Part shown: positions 1-5,118 of the stretch, piece after piece | How the letters are laid out: each line of letters starts with the position of its first letter | Position numbering within the stretch: the first letter of the stretch is position 1 | Assembly: GCA_949292445.1 (NCBI GenBank) | Contig: CASEZU010000057.1 | Coordinates: 1-5,118 of the forward strand | Reading direction: 5' to 3' | DNA: 5,118 bases | Source: an uncultured Spirochaetales bacterium | GTDB taxonomy: Bacteria; Spirochaetota; Spirochaetia; Sphaerochaetales; Sphaerochaetaceae | Translations under genes and position numbers: made by a program | The notes under the pieces: model-generated | Seen by the model: the letters and a program-made list of their open reading frames with translations, nothing else | The model's database searches: none | Told to the model about the DNA's origin: nothing

Positions 1-1167
1 GGCAACGGTGAGCGGCTTCTCCGGATCCCTCATCACCATCGGAACACCTTTCTCCAGCCCGACAATATGTTCTCCGGATATGAAGCTGTAGCTGAGAACC
101 CCGCCGGCATCCTTCTCGGCGCTGAAAACGGAACGGAGGAGGGTGTCATAGAGCTTTCCTTTGCTCACCTCCATCCCCATCATCCTCAGGACCTCGGAGA
201 AAAGGCCGATCCAGGCATCGTAATCTCCCGTGCAGTTGTTGCTGTGAGCCATGGCTCCTGGATATCCGTCAGGCGTTGCCACAACATCGATCGCACTGTA
301 AGCCTTTGAAAGCGGCTTTTCCAGGATTATCGTGGCAAATGCGCTGGTTCCCGCAGAGACATTGCCTGTCCTGGGACGGACTGTGTTTGTCGCGGCCATA
401 CCTGTCTCGGCATCGCCCTCGGGCGGGCAGAAAGGCACGCCGGCTTTCAGCGTGCCGCTTTCATCGAGAAGCCCCGCCCCCTCCTCCGTGAGCGTGCCGC
501 AGAGCTCGCCTGCCACCTTCACCTCCGGGAAAAGCGGGAGCACATCATAGCCGTAAGCGGAGCGGAAGCGCTCTGCCGCGGAAGAGGAGAAACCATGGGA
601 GGAGAAATCAATCGGGAACATGCCGGAGGCATCGCCGATACCGATCGCCCTTACCCCTGTCAGGAGGAAGTACACATAGGAAGCGAGCGTGAAGACATAA
701 GCGACATCGGGAAGATAGCTCTTTCCTTCCTTGATATCCTTCAAAAGATGGCTGATCGTCCAGCGCTGCGGGATGGGATAATCGAAGAGCTTCGTCAGCT
801 CCTCAGACTCTGCCGCAGTGACTGTGTTCCTCCATGTTCTGAATGGAGAGAGGAAGCGGCAGCTGCTGTCGCATTCGATGCAACCGTGCATCATCGCCGA
901 GATTCCGATCGCCCGGAGACTTACGATCCCGATGCCGTAGCGTTTCCTTACATCTCCGGCAAGGTCGGAATAGACGCCTTTCAGTCCGGAGAGGATATCC
1001 TCCCTGGAATATGTCCAGATCCCGTCCTCCAGCCTGTTCTCCCAGTCATATGATCCCGAGGCGATCGGGCGGCAGCTCTCATCGATGAGGACCGCCTTTA
1101 TCCTCGTCGATCCGAACTCAATGCCGAGAACCGCCTTTCCGTCCCTGATGCACTCCGCTTCTCTCAT
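1..1167 (-). CDS. FGGY-family carbohydrate kinase, N-terminal 389 residues (runs off the window)
   Basis: Probable cytoplasmic sugar kinase that phosphorylates the ketose made by the isomerase upstream. The reading frame is open from ATG at 1167 to the window edge. Family kinases run about 500-550 residues, so roughly a quarter of the C-terminus is missing. Seen: the N-terminal phosphate-binding strand GIEFGSTRIKAVLID (residues 15-29); GISAMMHG (88-95); FRTWRNT (109-115), where family members carry a substrate-side W-[RN] motif; GDASGMFPID (178-187); PPEGDAETGM (248-257), whose Asp252 aligns with the catalytic base of the GGGD motif in xylulokinase; and GNVSAGTSAF (268-277), the second nucleotide-binding segment. 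The start is set by AGGAGG four bases before the ATG. It follows the isomerase stop by 13 bases with no terminator, so the two are cotranscribed. The fold assignment is firm. The substrate is inferred only from the neighbour; L-ribulose, L-fuculose or a xylulose are all possible. Confidence 0.92.
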   Translation of the reverse strand, partial: MREAECIRDGKAVLGIEFGSTRIKAVLIDESCRPIASGSYDWENRLEDGIWTYSREDILSGLKGVYSDLAGDVRKRYGIGIVSLRAIGISAMMHGCIECDSSCRFLSPFRTWRNTVTAAESEELTKLFDYPIPQRWTISHLLKDIKEGKSYLPDVAYVFTLASYVYFLLTGVRAIGIGDASGMFPIDFSSHGFSSSAAERFRSAYGYDVLPLFPEVKVAGELCGTLTEEGAGLLDESGTLKAGVPFCPPEGDAETGMAATNTVRPRTGNVSAGTSAFATIILEKPLSKAYSAIDVVATPDGYPGAMAHSNNCTGDYDAWIGLFSEVLRMMGMEVSKGKLYDTLLRSVFSAEKDAGGVLSYSFISGEHIVGLEKGVPMVMRDPEKPLTVA

Positions 1168-1180
1168 GTTTCCTCCTTTC

Positions 1181-2662
1181 TCAGAACGGACACTCGCCGC
1201 TGTAGAGCATCGACTTCGGCTGGTTGAACGAGATATCATTCACACCAAGATACGAAAGCACAGCATAAAGCGCTCGTCCGACATGGCCGAACGCAACGGC
1301 TCCATGGTGAGGATAATGCTTTGCTATAAGCACATGGCGGTAGAAACGTCCCATCTCATGGATTGCGAAGATGCCGATGCCTCCGAATGAACGTGTGGCA
1401 ACGGGAAGGATCTCTCCCTCCGCGACATATGCCTGGAGCGATGTGTCCGCATTGCCCTGCAGACGGAAGAATGTTATCTCGCCCGGTGCGATGTCGCCCT
1501 CGAGCGTTCCTCTGGTGAAATCAGGAGTTCCGCCGTTCTCCAGCGTCCTGTTCTGGATAAGCTGGTACTTTATGCCGCCGCCGGAAAGACGGCAGAACGG
1601 GGTGTTGCCGCAGTGGAATCCCATGAAGGTATCCTGGAGCGTGTAGTCGAACTTTCCCTTTATCTCGCTCTCATACATATCCTTCGGAACCGTGTTGTTG
1701 ATATCCAGCAGCGTCACAGGAGCGCCTGTGATGCAGGTCCCGATGAACTCGGAGAGCGCACCGTAGATATCCACCTCACATGCCACTGGAATACCTCTGG
1801 CTGCCAGGCGGCTGTTCACATAGCAGGGCTCGAAACCGAACTCCTTGGGGAATGCGGGCCAGCACTTGTCCGCGAACACGACATACTTCCTCGCTCCCCT
1901 GTGGCCTTCAGCCCAGTCAAGCAGCGTAAGCTCGAACTGAGCCATGCGCGGCAGGAGATCAGGATAGGCATTGCCGGTGCCGAGCTCTGCAGCCATATCC
2001 TTCACGACATCCTCAATCCTGGGATCACCGGCATGCTGGCGGTACGATACAAGAAGATCGAGCTCGCTATTCTCCTCTATCTCAACCCCGATGTCATAAA
2101 GCCCCTTGATCGGAGCATTGCAGGCGAAGAAGTCCTGCGGACGCGGTCCGAATGTGATGATCTTGAGCCCCCTGATTCCGATGATGGCCCTGGCAGCGGG
2201 AACGAAATCCGCGATCATCATGGCGCAGTCAGCGGCGTCTCCGACAGGATACTCGGGAATATATGCCGCTATCTTCCTCAGTCCGAGGTTGTATGAGCAG
2301 TTGAGCATGCCGCAGTAGGCATCGCCGCGGCCGTTTATGAGGTTGTCCCCCCGCTCCTCGGCAGCTGCGACATACATCACAGGTCCGTCGAAATACTTCG
2401 CTATGATCGTCTCAGGAGTCTCCGGTCCGAAATTGCCGAGGAAGACGACGAGAGCAGTACAGCCTGCTTTCCTCACCTCTTCCAGAGCCTTCATCGCATC
2501 GCACTCATTCTCCGCGATCACAGATGACAGGAAGACATCAATCCCGAGCCTGCCGCACTCCTCCACAACCTTCCTGCTTCTTCCGTCTGATACGGATATA
2601 GGGAAGCAGTCACGGCTGACAGCAATCATTCCAAGTTTAACTTCCGGTATATTGGAAAACAT
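1181..2662 (-). CDS. L-fucose/L-arabinose isomerase family protein
   Basis: Predicted cytoplasmic, metal-dependent aldose-ketose isomerase, the first step of a pentose or deoxyhexose pathway. The protein is 493 residues from the preferred start, close to AraA (about 500) and shorter than E. coli FucI (about 590). Seen, in 493-residue numbering: VACEVDIYGALSEFIG with Glu296, and TLLDINN with Asp320, which look like the metal-binding Glu and Asp of FucI; FMGFHCGN with His350, recalling the AraA active-site His; and a His-rich C-terminal stretch (His435, 443, 449, 452, 453, 460) that should supply the last metal ligand. An N-terminal Rossmann-like part (LGMIAVSRDCFP; ALVVFLGNFGPETPE) fits the COG2407 fold. 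A longer reading begins at 2692, but AGGAGG lies 5 bases before the ATG at 2662 and the predicted transcript starts near 2691, so 2662 is preferred; ATG at 2665 is an alternative. First gene of a two-gene unit with the FGGY kinase. Substrate not determinable. Confidence 0.92.
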   Translation of the reverse strand: MFSNIPEVKLGMIAVSRDCFPISVSDGRSRKVVEECGRLGIDVFLSSVIAENECDAMKALEEVRKAGCTALVVFLGNFGPETPETIIAKYFDGPVMYVAAAEERGDNLINGRGDAYCGMLNCSYNLGLRKIAAYIPEYPVGDAADCAMMIADFVPAARAIIGIRGLKIITFGPRPQDFFACNAPIKGLYDIGVEIEENSELDLLVSYRQHAGDPRIEDVVKDMAAELGTGNAYPDLLPRMAQFELTLLDWAEGHRGARKYVVFADKCWPAFPKEFGFEPCYVNSRLAARGIPVACEVDIYGALSEFIGTCITGAPVTLLDINNTVPKDMYESEIKGKFDYTLQDTFMGFHCGNTPFCRLSGGGIKYQLIQNRTLENGGTPDFTRGTLEGDIAPGEITFFRLQGNADTSLQAYVAEGEILPVATRSFGGIGIFAIHEMGRFYRHVLIAKHYPHHGAVAFGHVGRALYAVLSYLGVNDISFNQPKSMLYSGECPF

Positions 2663-2667
2663 CATCT

Positions 2668-2673
2668 CCTCCT
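2668..2673 (-). promoter_or_regulatory. Shine-Dalgarno site that decides the isomerase start
   Basis: AGGAGG on the minus strand, inside GAGGAGGAG, directly before tandem ATG codons. The spacing is 2 bases to the ATG at 2665 and 5 bases to the ATG at 2662, favouring the latter. In the longer reading from 2692 this purine run would encode Glu-Glu-Glu, which is unlikely for a real N-terminus when it forms such a strong ribosome site. Confidence 0.75.
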
Positions 2674-2674
2674 C

Positions 2675-2694
2675 GTGCGTGTACGTCCACACAC
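2675..2694. repeat. Inverted repeat at the isomerase transcription start (possible operator or 5' hairpin)
   Basis: On the minus strand GTGTGTG and CACGCAC flank a six-base centre GACGTA. Seven pairs form, one of them G-U in RNA. The element sits over the predicted transcription start (about 2691) and ends just before the AGGAGG site. It could be a repressor operator, as expected for a substrate-induced sugar operon, or a 5' mRNA hairpin. Nothing in the window identifies a regulator. Confidence 0.4.
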
Positions 2695-2697
2695 ATC

Positions 2698-2725
2698 AGT
2701 ATGAATCACTTTGGAGGATAGTCAA
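2698..2725 (-). promoter_or_regulatory. Putative sigma-70 promoter of the isomerase-kinase operon
   Basis: Minus-strand TTGACT (2720-2725, five of six consensus bases) and CATACT (2698-2703, four of six) are separated by 16 bases. The start of transcription would be near 2691, one base inside the longer candidate start codon of the isomerase, which supports translation from 2662. The promoter lies downstream of the lipoprotein terminator, so the sugar operon appears independently transcribed. Confidence 0.5.
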
Positions 2726-2751
2726 GGAAATTAGCAGGACAGGGATGAAAG

Positions 2752-2785
2752 AAAAAAGGCTGACCGCACGAAGAGCAGCCAGCCT
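2752..2785 (-). terminator. Rho-independent terminator after the lipoprotein gene
   Basis: The minus strand reads AGGCTGGCTGC, a seven-base loop TCTTCGT, then GCGGTCAGCCT followed by TTTTTTC. The stem has 11 pairs, two of them G-U, so it is strong only in the RNA made from the minus strand. The hairpin begins 21 bases after the lipoprotein stop codon. It separates the lipoprotein transcript from the isomerase-kinase operon. Confidence 0.88.
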
Positions 2786-2806
2786 GAAAAGAACTGAATG
2801 AACGGC

Positions 2807-4681
2807 TCAGTTTACTGAAGAAGCCTTTGCACCTCCTACAGGATACCCGGTAGCAGGATCATAAAGCGTCACACTATACTGCCAGCACGCATTTCCAGCA
2901 GGAGCAACCGGCTCCATAACCTGCCCATTTGCGACAAACTCATGCAGATCATCAATTGTGACTGTCTTTGAACCGGCATTAGCGGGATCAGCGATATCAT
3001 CCACAGTTCTGAGTGTTCCCGCACTGCTTCCGTCGGGTTTCCTGTAGCTTCCATAGAATGATCTCTGGTAGACAGCAAGATATGTATCAGGAAGTTCAGC
3101 CCCATTTATAGAAGCATGGAGGACAACATTGCTGTTCTCATCCTCTGCTGCAGTCAGCACAAGCCCATCGACTCCGGTAGTATCGAGACGGCTTCCTGGC
3201 AGCTCTGTGACATTATCTTCAACATATTCGTTCACAGGCGTCCAGGCAGCACCCTGAGGATCAGTGTCGTTCCATGTGAACCATCCGGCGTTTCCATCGT
3301 ATCCTACGAACTTGCCGCTGTTCTTCATGCCGCTGACAACAAGCTGTATCCCGCCTTCCGCCGGAGTACCGCCCTCCCCGAGGATATAGCGGCTGACATA
3401 ATTGCCGCTGTTTCCGCCATTCGCGACGAGGAATCCGGCCTTCCCCATGATGAAATCACCATTATTGGTACAATCTTTGAATGTAAGCCTGCTGGTCTGC
3501 ATCCCGGAGCTTCCGCCCACAAGATACCCAAGGAAAGGAGCGGAGTATGCATTCATCGAGCCATACATGGAGGCATTGTTTGTACAGCTGCTGAACATTA
3601 TTTCATCAGCTTCACCATAGACGAGATAGAACCCCATATTGGTTCCGACATCTTCAGCGACACCGTAGACATCAACATTCTCAAAACCGATATATTCCGT
3701 ATCGAGGATGATACTGCCGCTGTCATCTACAAGTTCGTCACCATAAACAATGGCTTTTCCCCCGCGTGTATGGAAATCAAAGTTCCTGAACTCCGCATAT
3801 TTTCCAGTTGCCCTCACAACAAATGGAGGAGCGTCTTCTGCCTCATCGGTGATGGCGATGGAATGATTATCTCCATCGAGAACACCTGAGAACATATCAA
3901 TGTAGTCATTGGCACCTATTTCAATATCATCCCCGAGCCTGAAATAAGTAATTTCCTCCATTCTGTCAGCGCAGATACTGCTTATATTCAGGAACTGAGC
4001 AGCAGTGGATATCACATACGCTGTCTCCGGAGTCTTGCCATCTCCGCCGGATACAAGTCCATCAGCCTCGGCCTTTGACACCTCTTCACTTCCGATGACG
4101 AATGATCCGGAGATATCAGCAGACACTTTGCCGGAGGTTATCTGGGCAATGACAGGTTCAGCCCCCTCATTTACAGTTGCAGCTGCACTTTCAATGGTTC
4201 CCTGAAGCTCAGAAACGCTGACAGATGATGTCACATTGTCATATGTGATCCTGACATCCCCTTCTGTCTCAGCACTGTACCGCGTAATGGTTACGGATGT
4301 ATCAGCAAGAGTTCCCTCGAAGAAAATAACCATATCGCCATAAAGAACAGCTCCATTTCCTGCACGGTAACCGGAGAATGTCACATCCGCACGGATCGTG
4401 ACGGAAGCGGCTGCGAGAACAGAAGCCCGGGCTTTTGAAGAAGCATCGGCAACAGAGTATTTCACAGCAATGTTCTTTGCTTCCGGATCCGGTGACGTGA
4501 CATCGCTGATTATCTGCTTCATGGAAAACGCGCGGGATACAGCAGCGGCAGGAACCTCCTGATCAGGTTTCTGTCCTGGATACGGCAATATTCCTCCCGG
4601 AATACTCGGGCCATTATTACAAGCCACAAACGATACAAGCATAAGCAATATGCCCAGTGAAATCATGACAGTCTTCTTCAT
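2807..4681 (-). CDS. Predicted surface or periplasmic lipoprotein with beta-helix-like (GLUG-type) repeats
   Basis: A 624-residue exported protein of unknown function. Residues 1-20 form a type II signal peptide: MKK, a hydrophobic run, then SFVA before Cys21. Phe at -3 departs from the strict lipobox but fits the relaxed form of spirochaetes. Residues 22-45 are a Pro/Gly-rich tether. Residues about 50-205 are Ala/Ser/Thr/Val-rich and probably beta-stranded. From about 211 comes GGDGKTPETAYVISTAAQF, then FRLGDDIEIG and FSGVLDGDNHSI, the usual opening of right-handed beta-helix or GLUG-type surface domains. Three imperfect CTNN-type rungs follow (about 363-470). Residues about 504-617 may form a last beta-sandwich. 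No catalytic motif is recognised; adhesion or glycan contact is a guess. The start at 4681 is backed by the signal peptide and by GGAGG 12 bases upstream, a slightly long gap. It is monocistronic: its own promoter carries a G tract and a terminator follows. By eye it is less GC-rich than the sugar genes. Confidence 0.85.
   Translation of the reverse strand: MKKTVMISLGILLMLVSFVACNNGPSIPGGILPYPGQKPDQEVPAAAVSRAFSMKQIISDVTSPDPEAKNIAVKYSVADASSKARASVLAAASVTIRADVTFSGYRAGNGAVLYGDMVIFFEGTLADTSVTITRYSAETEGDVRITYDNVTSSVSVSELQGTIESAAATVNEGAEPVIAQITSGKVSADISGSFVIGSEEVSKAEADGLVSGGDGKTPETAYVISTAAQFLNISSICADRMEEITYFRLGDDIEIGANDYIDMFSGVLDGDNHSIAITDEAEDAPPFVVRATGKYAEFRNFDFHTRGGKAIVYGDELVDDSGSIILDTEYIGFENVDVYGVAEDVGTNMGFYLVYGEADEIMFSSCTNNASMYGSMNAYSAPFLGYLVGGSSGMQTSRLTFKDCTNNGDFIMGKAGFLVANGGNSGNYVSRYILGEGGTPAEGGIQLVVSGMKNSGKFVGYDGNAGWFTWNDTDPQGAAWTPVNEYVEDNVTELPGSRLDTTGVDGLVLTAAEDENSNVVLHASINGAELPDTYLAVYQRSFYGSYRKPDGSSAGTLRTVDDIADPANAGSKTVTIDDLHEFVANGQVMEPVAPAGNACWQYSVTLYDPATGYPVGGAKASSVN
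3272..3595 (-). repeat. Three imperfect beta-helix-like repeats inside the lipoprotein
   Basis: Protein-level repeats: FSSCTNNASMYG ending in APFLGYLVGG (residues about 363-390), FKDCTNNGDFIMGKAGFLVA (401-420) and SGMKNSGKFVGYDGNAGWF (450-468). The shared pattern is a Cys-Thr-Asn-Asn-Gly-like turn, a short strand, then Gly-x-Phe-Leu/Trp. This resembles the [N/K]NxGxV..AGGIVG rungs of bacterial surface beta-helices. Repeat identity is low at the DNA level, so recombination between them is not suggested. Confidence 0.6.
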
Positions 4682-4693
4682 ATCAGACGAAAA

Positions 4694-4698
4694 CCTCC
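4694..4698 (-). promoter_or_regulatory. Shine-Dalgarno site of the lipoprotein gene
   Basis: GGAGG on the minus strand, 12 bases before the ATG at 4681, longer than the usual 5-9. With the predicted promoter the transcript would begin at or next to this site, giving a leader of only about 17 bases. Confidence 0.55.
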
Positions 4699-4704
4699 GA
4701 GGGA

Positions 4705-4732
4705 ACTATACCCCCCCCCGGCTGTTTGTCAA
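4705..4732 (-). promoter_or_regulatory. Lipoprotein promoter with a G9 tract in its spacer (candidate phase-variable promoter)
   Basis: On the minus strand a perfect TTGACA -35 box (4727-4732) is followed, after 16 bases, by TATAGT (4705-4710, five of six consensus bases). The spacer is AACAGCC plus a G run that abuts the -10 box. Tract-length change would move the two boxes relative to each other: one more G gives the optimal 17 bases, one fewer gives 15. The same design is known for porA and opc of Neisseria meningitidis, and G-tract control is reported for tpr and other outer-membrane genes of Treponema pallidum. The promoter call is strong from sequence; phase variation itself is inference. 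Confidence 0.8.
4711..4719 (-). repeat. Homopolymeric G9 tract (C9 on the + strand)
   Basis: Nine uninterrupted Cs on the given strand, lying entirely between the -35 and -10 boxes of the lipoprotein promoter. No other homopolymer run of this length stands out in the window. Runs of this size are prone to slipped-strand mispairing, and also to sequencing error, so the exact count should be treated as provisional. Confidence 0.95.
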
Positions 4733-4735
4733 CAG
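4722..4735. repeat. Perfect 5-base inverted repeat over the lipoprotein -35 box
   Basis: CTGTT and AACAG flank TGTC on the + strand. The repeat is centred on the -35 hexamer of the minus-strand promoter, a position where a bound repressor would block RNA polymerase. The arms are short and a chance occurrence is quite possible; no regulator is encoded in the window. Confidence 0.3.
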
Positions 4736-4761
4736 AAATAGCCGCCTGGTCCCATTAACCA

Positions 4762-4806
4762 ATGCAGAAGCCAGATGCAACAAAATGCAACATTTTTTGA
4801 ATGCAA
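4762..4806. repeat. Cluster of ATGCAA direct repeats in the divergent intergenic region
   Basis: ATGCAA occurs at 4775-4780, 4785-4790 and 4801-4806, with a near copy ATGCAG at 4762-4767. The middle pair is spaced 10 bases apart, one helical turn. The cluster lies 30-75 bases upstream of the lipoprotein -35 box and 68-112 bases upstream of the start codon of the plus-strand gene, so a bound protein could influence either gene. The surrounding DNA is AT-rich and the repeats may be incidental. Confidence 0.35.
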
Positions 4807-4862
4807 TTCTTTTCATTGAAAGTAATTGACGAAGCAATCATCATTCCGCTAATCTCCAGGCA

Positions 4863-4867
4863 AGGAG
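4863..4867 (+). promoter_or_regulatory. Shine-Dalgarno site of the plus-strand gene
   Basis: AGGAG within CAAGGAGAT, six bases before the ATG at 4874. It supports that start codon for the nucleosidase-like gene. No convincing promoter could be fixed upstream: TTGACG at 4826 has a near-consensus -35 but only a weak TAATCT match at 4850. Confidence 0.7.
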
Positions 4868-4873
4868 ATAATA

Positions 4874-5118
4874 ATGCACAGACTTATCATCGCGGCATTA
4901 ATCATGGCAGCGGCAATTTCCCCGCTTGCGGCGGAAACGGCTACAGCGGAGAACCCTGAGAAGATCGAGGTTCTCATCCTTCCTAAATTCGAGAACGGGG
5001 AAATGACCGGAGACTTCCCCGGAGAAGCCCAGTATTACTATGATGCCTATCTTGCAGGCGGAGAGGAGTACGAGATTGAAGGAGGATTCCCCGGACACAG
5101 GCTTTATGTGAAGGACGG
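4874..5118 (+). CDS. Exported nucleoside phosphorylase/nucleosidase-like protein, N-terminal 81 residues (runs off the window)
   Basis: The open frame starts at ATG 4874 with a good ribosome site and continues to the window end. Residues 1-20 form a signal peptide: Met-His-Arg, a hydrophobic Ala/Ile/Leu core, and a likely type I cleavage after PLAA (20) or ATA (25); there is no lipobox Cys. The mature part begins KIEVLILPKFENGEMTGDFP (residues 29-48), then GEAQYYYDAYLAGGEEYEI and GFPGHRLYVKDG. This resembles the first strands of the purine nucleoside phosphorylase/MTA-SAH nucleosidase superfamily, in particular a bacterial subgroup often called purine nucleoside phosphorylase or permease. The catalytic region lies beyond the window, so activity cannot be judged. 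If right, it would cleave nucleosides in the periplasm or outside the cell. It is transcribed divergently from the lipoprotein, with 192 bases between start codons. The coding call is firm; the family call is tentative and made from memory of similar proteins. Confidence 0.7.
   Translation, partial: MHRLIIAALIMAAAISPLAAETATAENPEKIEVLILPKFENGEMTGDFPGEAQYYYDAYLAGGEEYEIEGGFPGHRLYVKD

Noticed and set aside
595..1053. A 152-codon open frame on the plus strand within the kinase region.
   Set aside because: Antisense to conserved FGGY kinase motifs, and the product has no recognisable features.
1613..2296. A 227-codon open frame on the plus strand, antisense to the isomerase.
   Set aside because: The opposite strand encodes an unmistakable isomerase-family protein across the whole interval, and this frame shows no family motif or ribosome site.
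2663..2692. Ten extra N-terminal residues for the isomerase, from an ATG at 2692.
   Set aside because: This stretch contains the AGGAGG ribosome site and overlaps the predicted transcription start, and the extra residues (MWTYTHEEE) look like translated leader.
2337..2801. A 154-codon open frame on the plus strand crossing the isomerase start and the intergenic region.
   Set aside because: It runs antisense through the isomerase N-terminus, the sugar promoter and the lipoprotein terminator; the sequence is low in complexity and unlike a folded protein.
3116..3889. A 257-codon open frame on the plus strand, antisense to the lipoprotein.
   Set aside because: No ribosome site, no recognisable motif, and it lies wholly within a gene with a clear signal peptide and its own promoter and terminator. 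It is a by-product of the opposite strand's codon bias.
4747..4761. Small inverted repeat TGGT-CCCATTA-ACCA.
   Set aside because: Four-base arms are expected by chance, and there is no T-run or other supporting context.
4826..4855. A possible plus-strand promoter, TTGACG and TAATCT with an 18-base spacer.
   Set aside because: The -10 match is only three of six bases and would leave a very short leader, so it is too weak to annotate.
1..5118. CRISPR arrays, tRNA or rRNA genes, insertion sequences, attachment sites.
   Set aside because: No regularly spaced repeats, no cloverleaf or rRNA-like segments and no transposase-like reading frame were seen. The four genes and two intergenic regions account for the window.

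Overview
The window looks like a piece of a bacterial chromosome from a spirochaete, perhaps a gut Treponema or Sphaerochaeta relative. The evidence is moderate: a lipoprotein with the relaxed lipobox FVA|C often seen in spirochaetes, a G-tract promoter of the kind described in Treponema, strong AGGAGG ribosome sites, and sugar genes typical of anaerobic gut fermenters. No rRNA or other taxonomic marker is present, so the assignment is inference.

Layout. Three genes lie on the minus strand and one on the plus strand. Read in transcription order on the minus strand, they are: a 624-residue lipoprotein (4681-2807) with its own promoter and a rho-independent terminator (about 2752-2785); then, after a new promoter (2698-2725), a two-gene sugar operon. 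That operon holds an L-fucose/L-arabinose-isomerase-family protein (2662-1181) and, 13 bases later, an FGGY sugar kinase (1167 to beyond base 1, first 389 residues present). On the plus strand, diverging from the lipoprotein, is the first 81 codons of a secreted protein resembling purine nucleoside phosphorylase/nucleosidase (4874 to beyond 5118).

How the genes fit together. The isomerase and kinase make a standard two-step entry route: aldose to ketose, then ketose to ketose phosphate. The exact sugar (L-arabinose, L-fucose, D-arabinose or another) cannot be read from the sequence. The lipoprotein is probably surface or periplasmic, with a short beta-helix-like repeat region, and its link to the sugar operon is only adjacency, since a terminator separates them. 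The nucleosidase-like protein carries a signal peptide and would act outside the cytoplasm.

The most notable signal is in the lipoprotein promoter. A perfect TTGACA -35 box and a TATAGT -10 box are separated by exactly 16 bases, nine of which are an uninterrupted G run (C run on the + strand, 4711-4719). This is the architecture of a phase-variable promoter, in which slipped-strand changes in tract length alter the -35/-10 spacing and switch expression of a surface protein.
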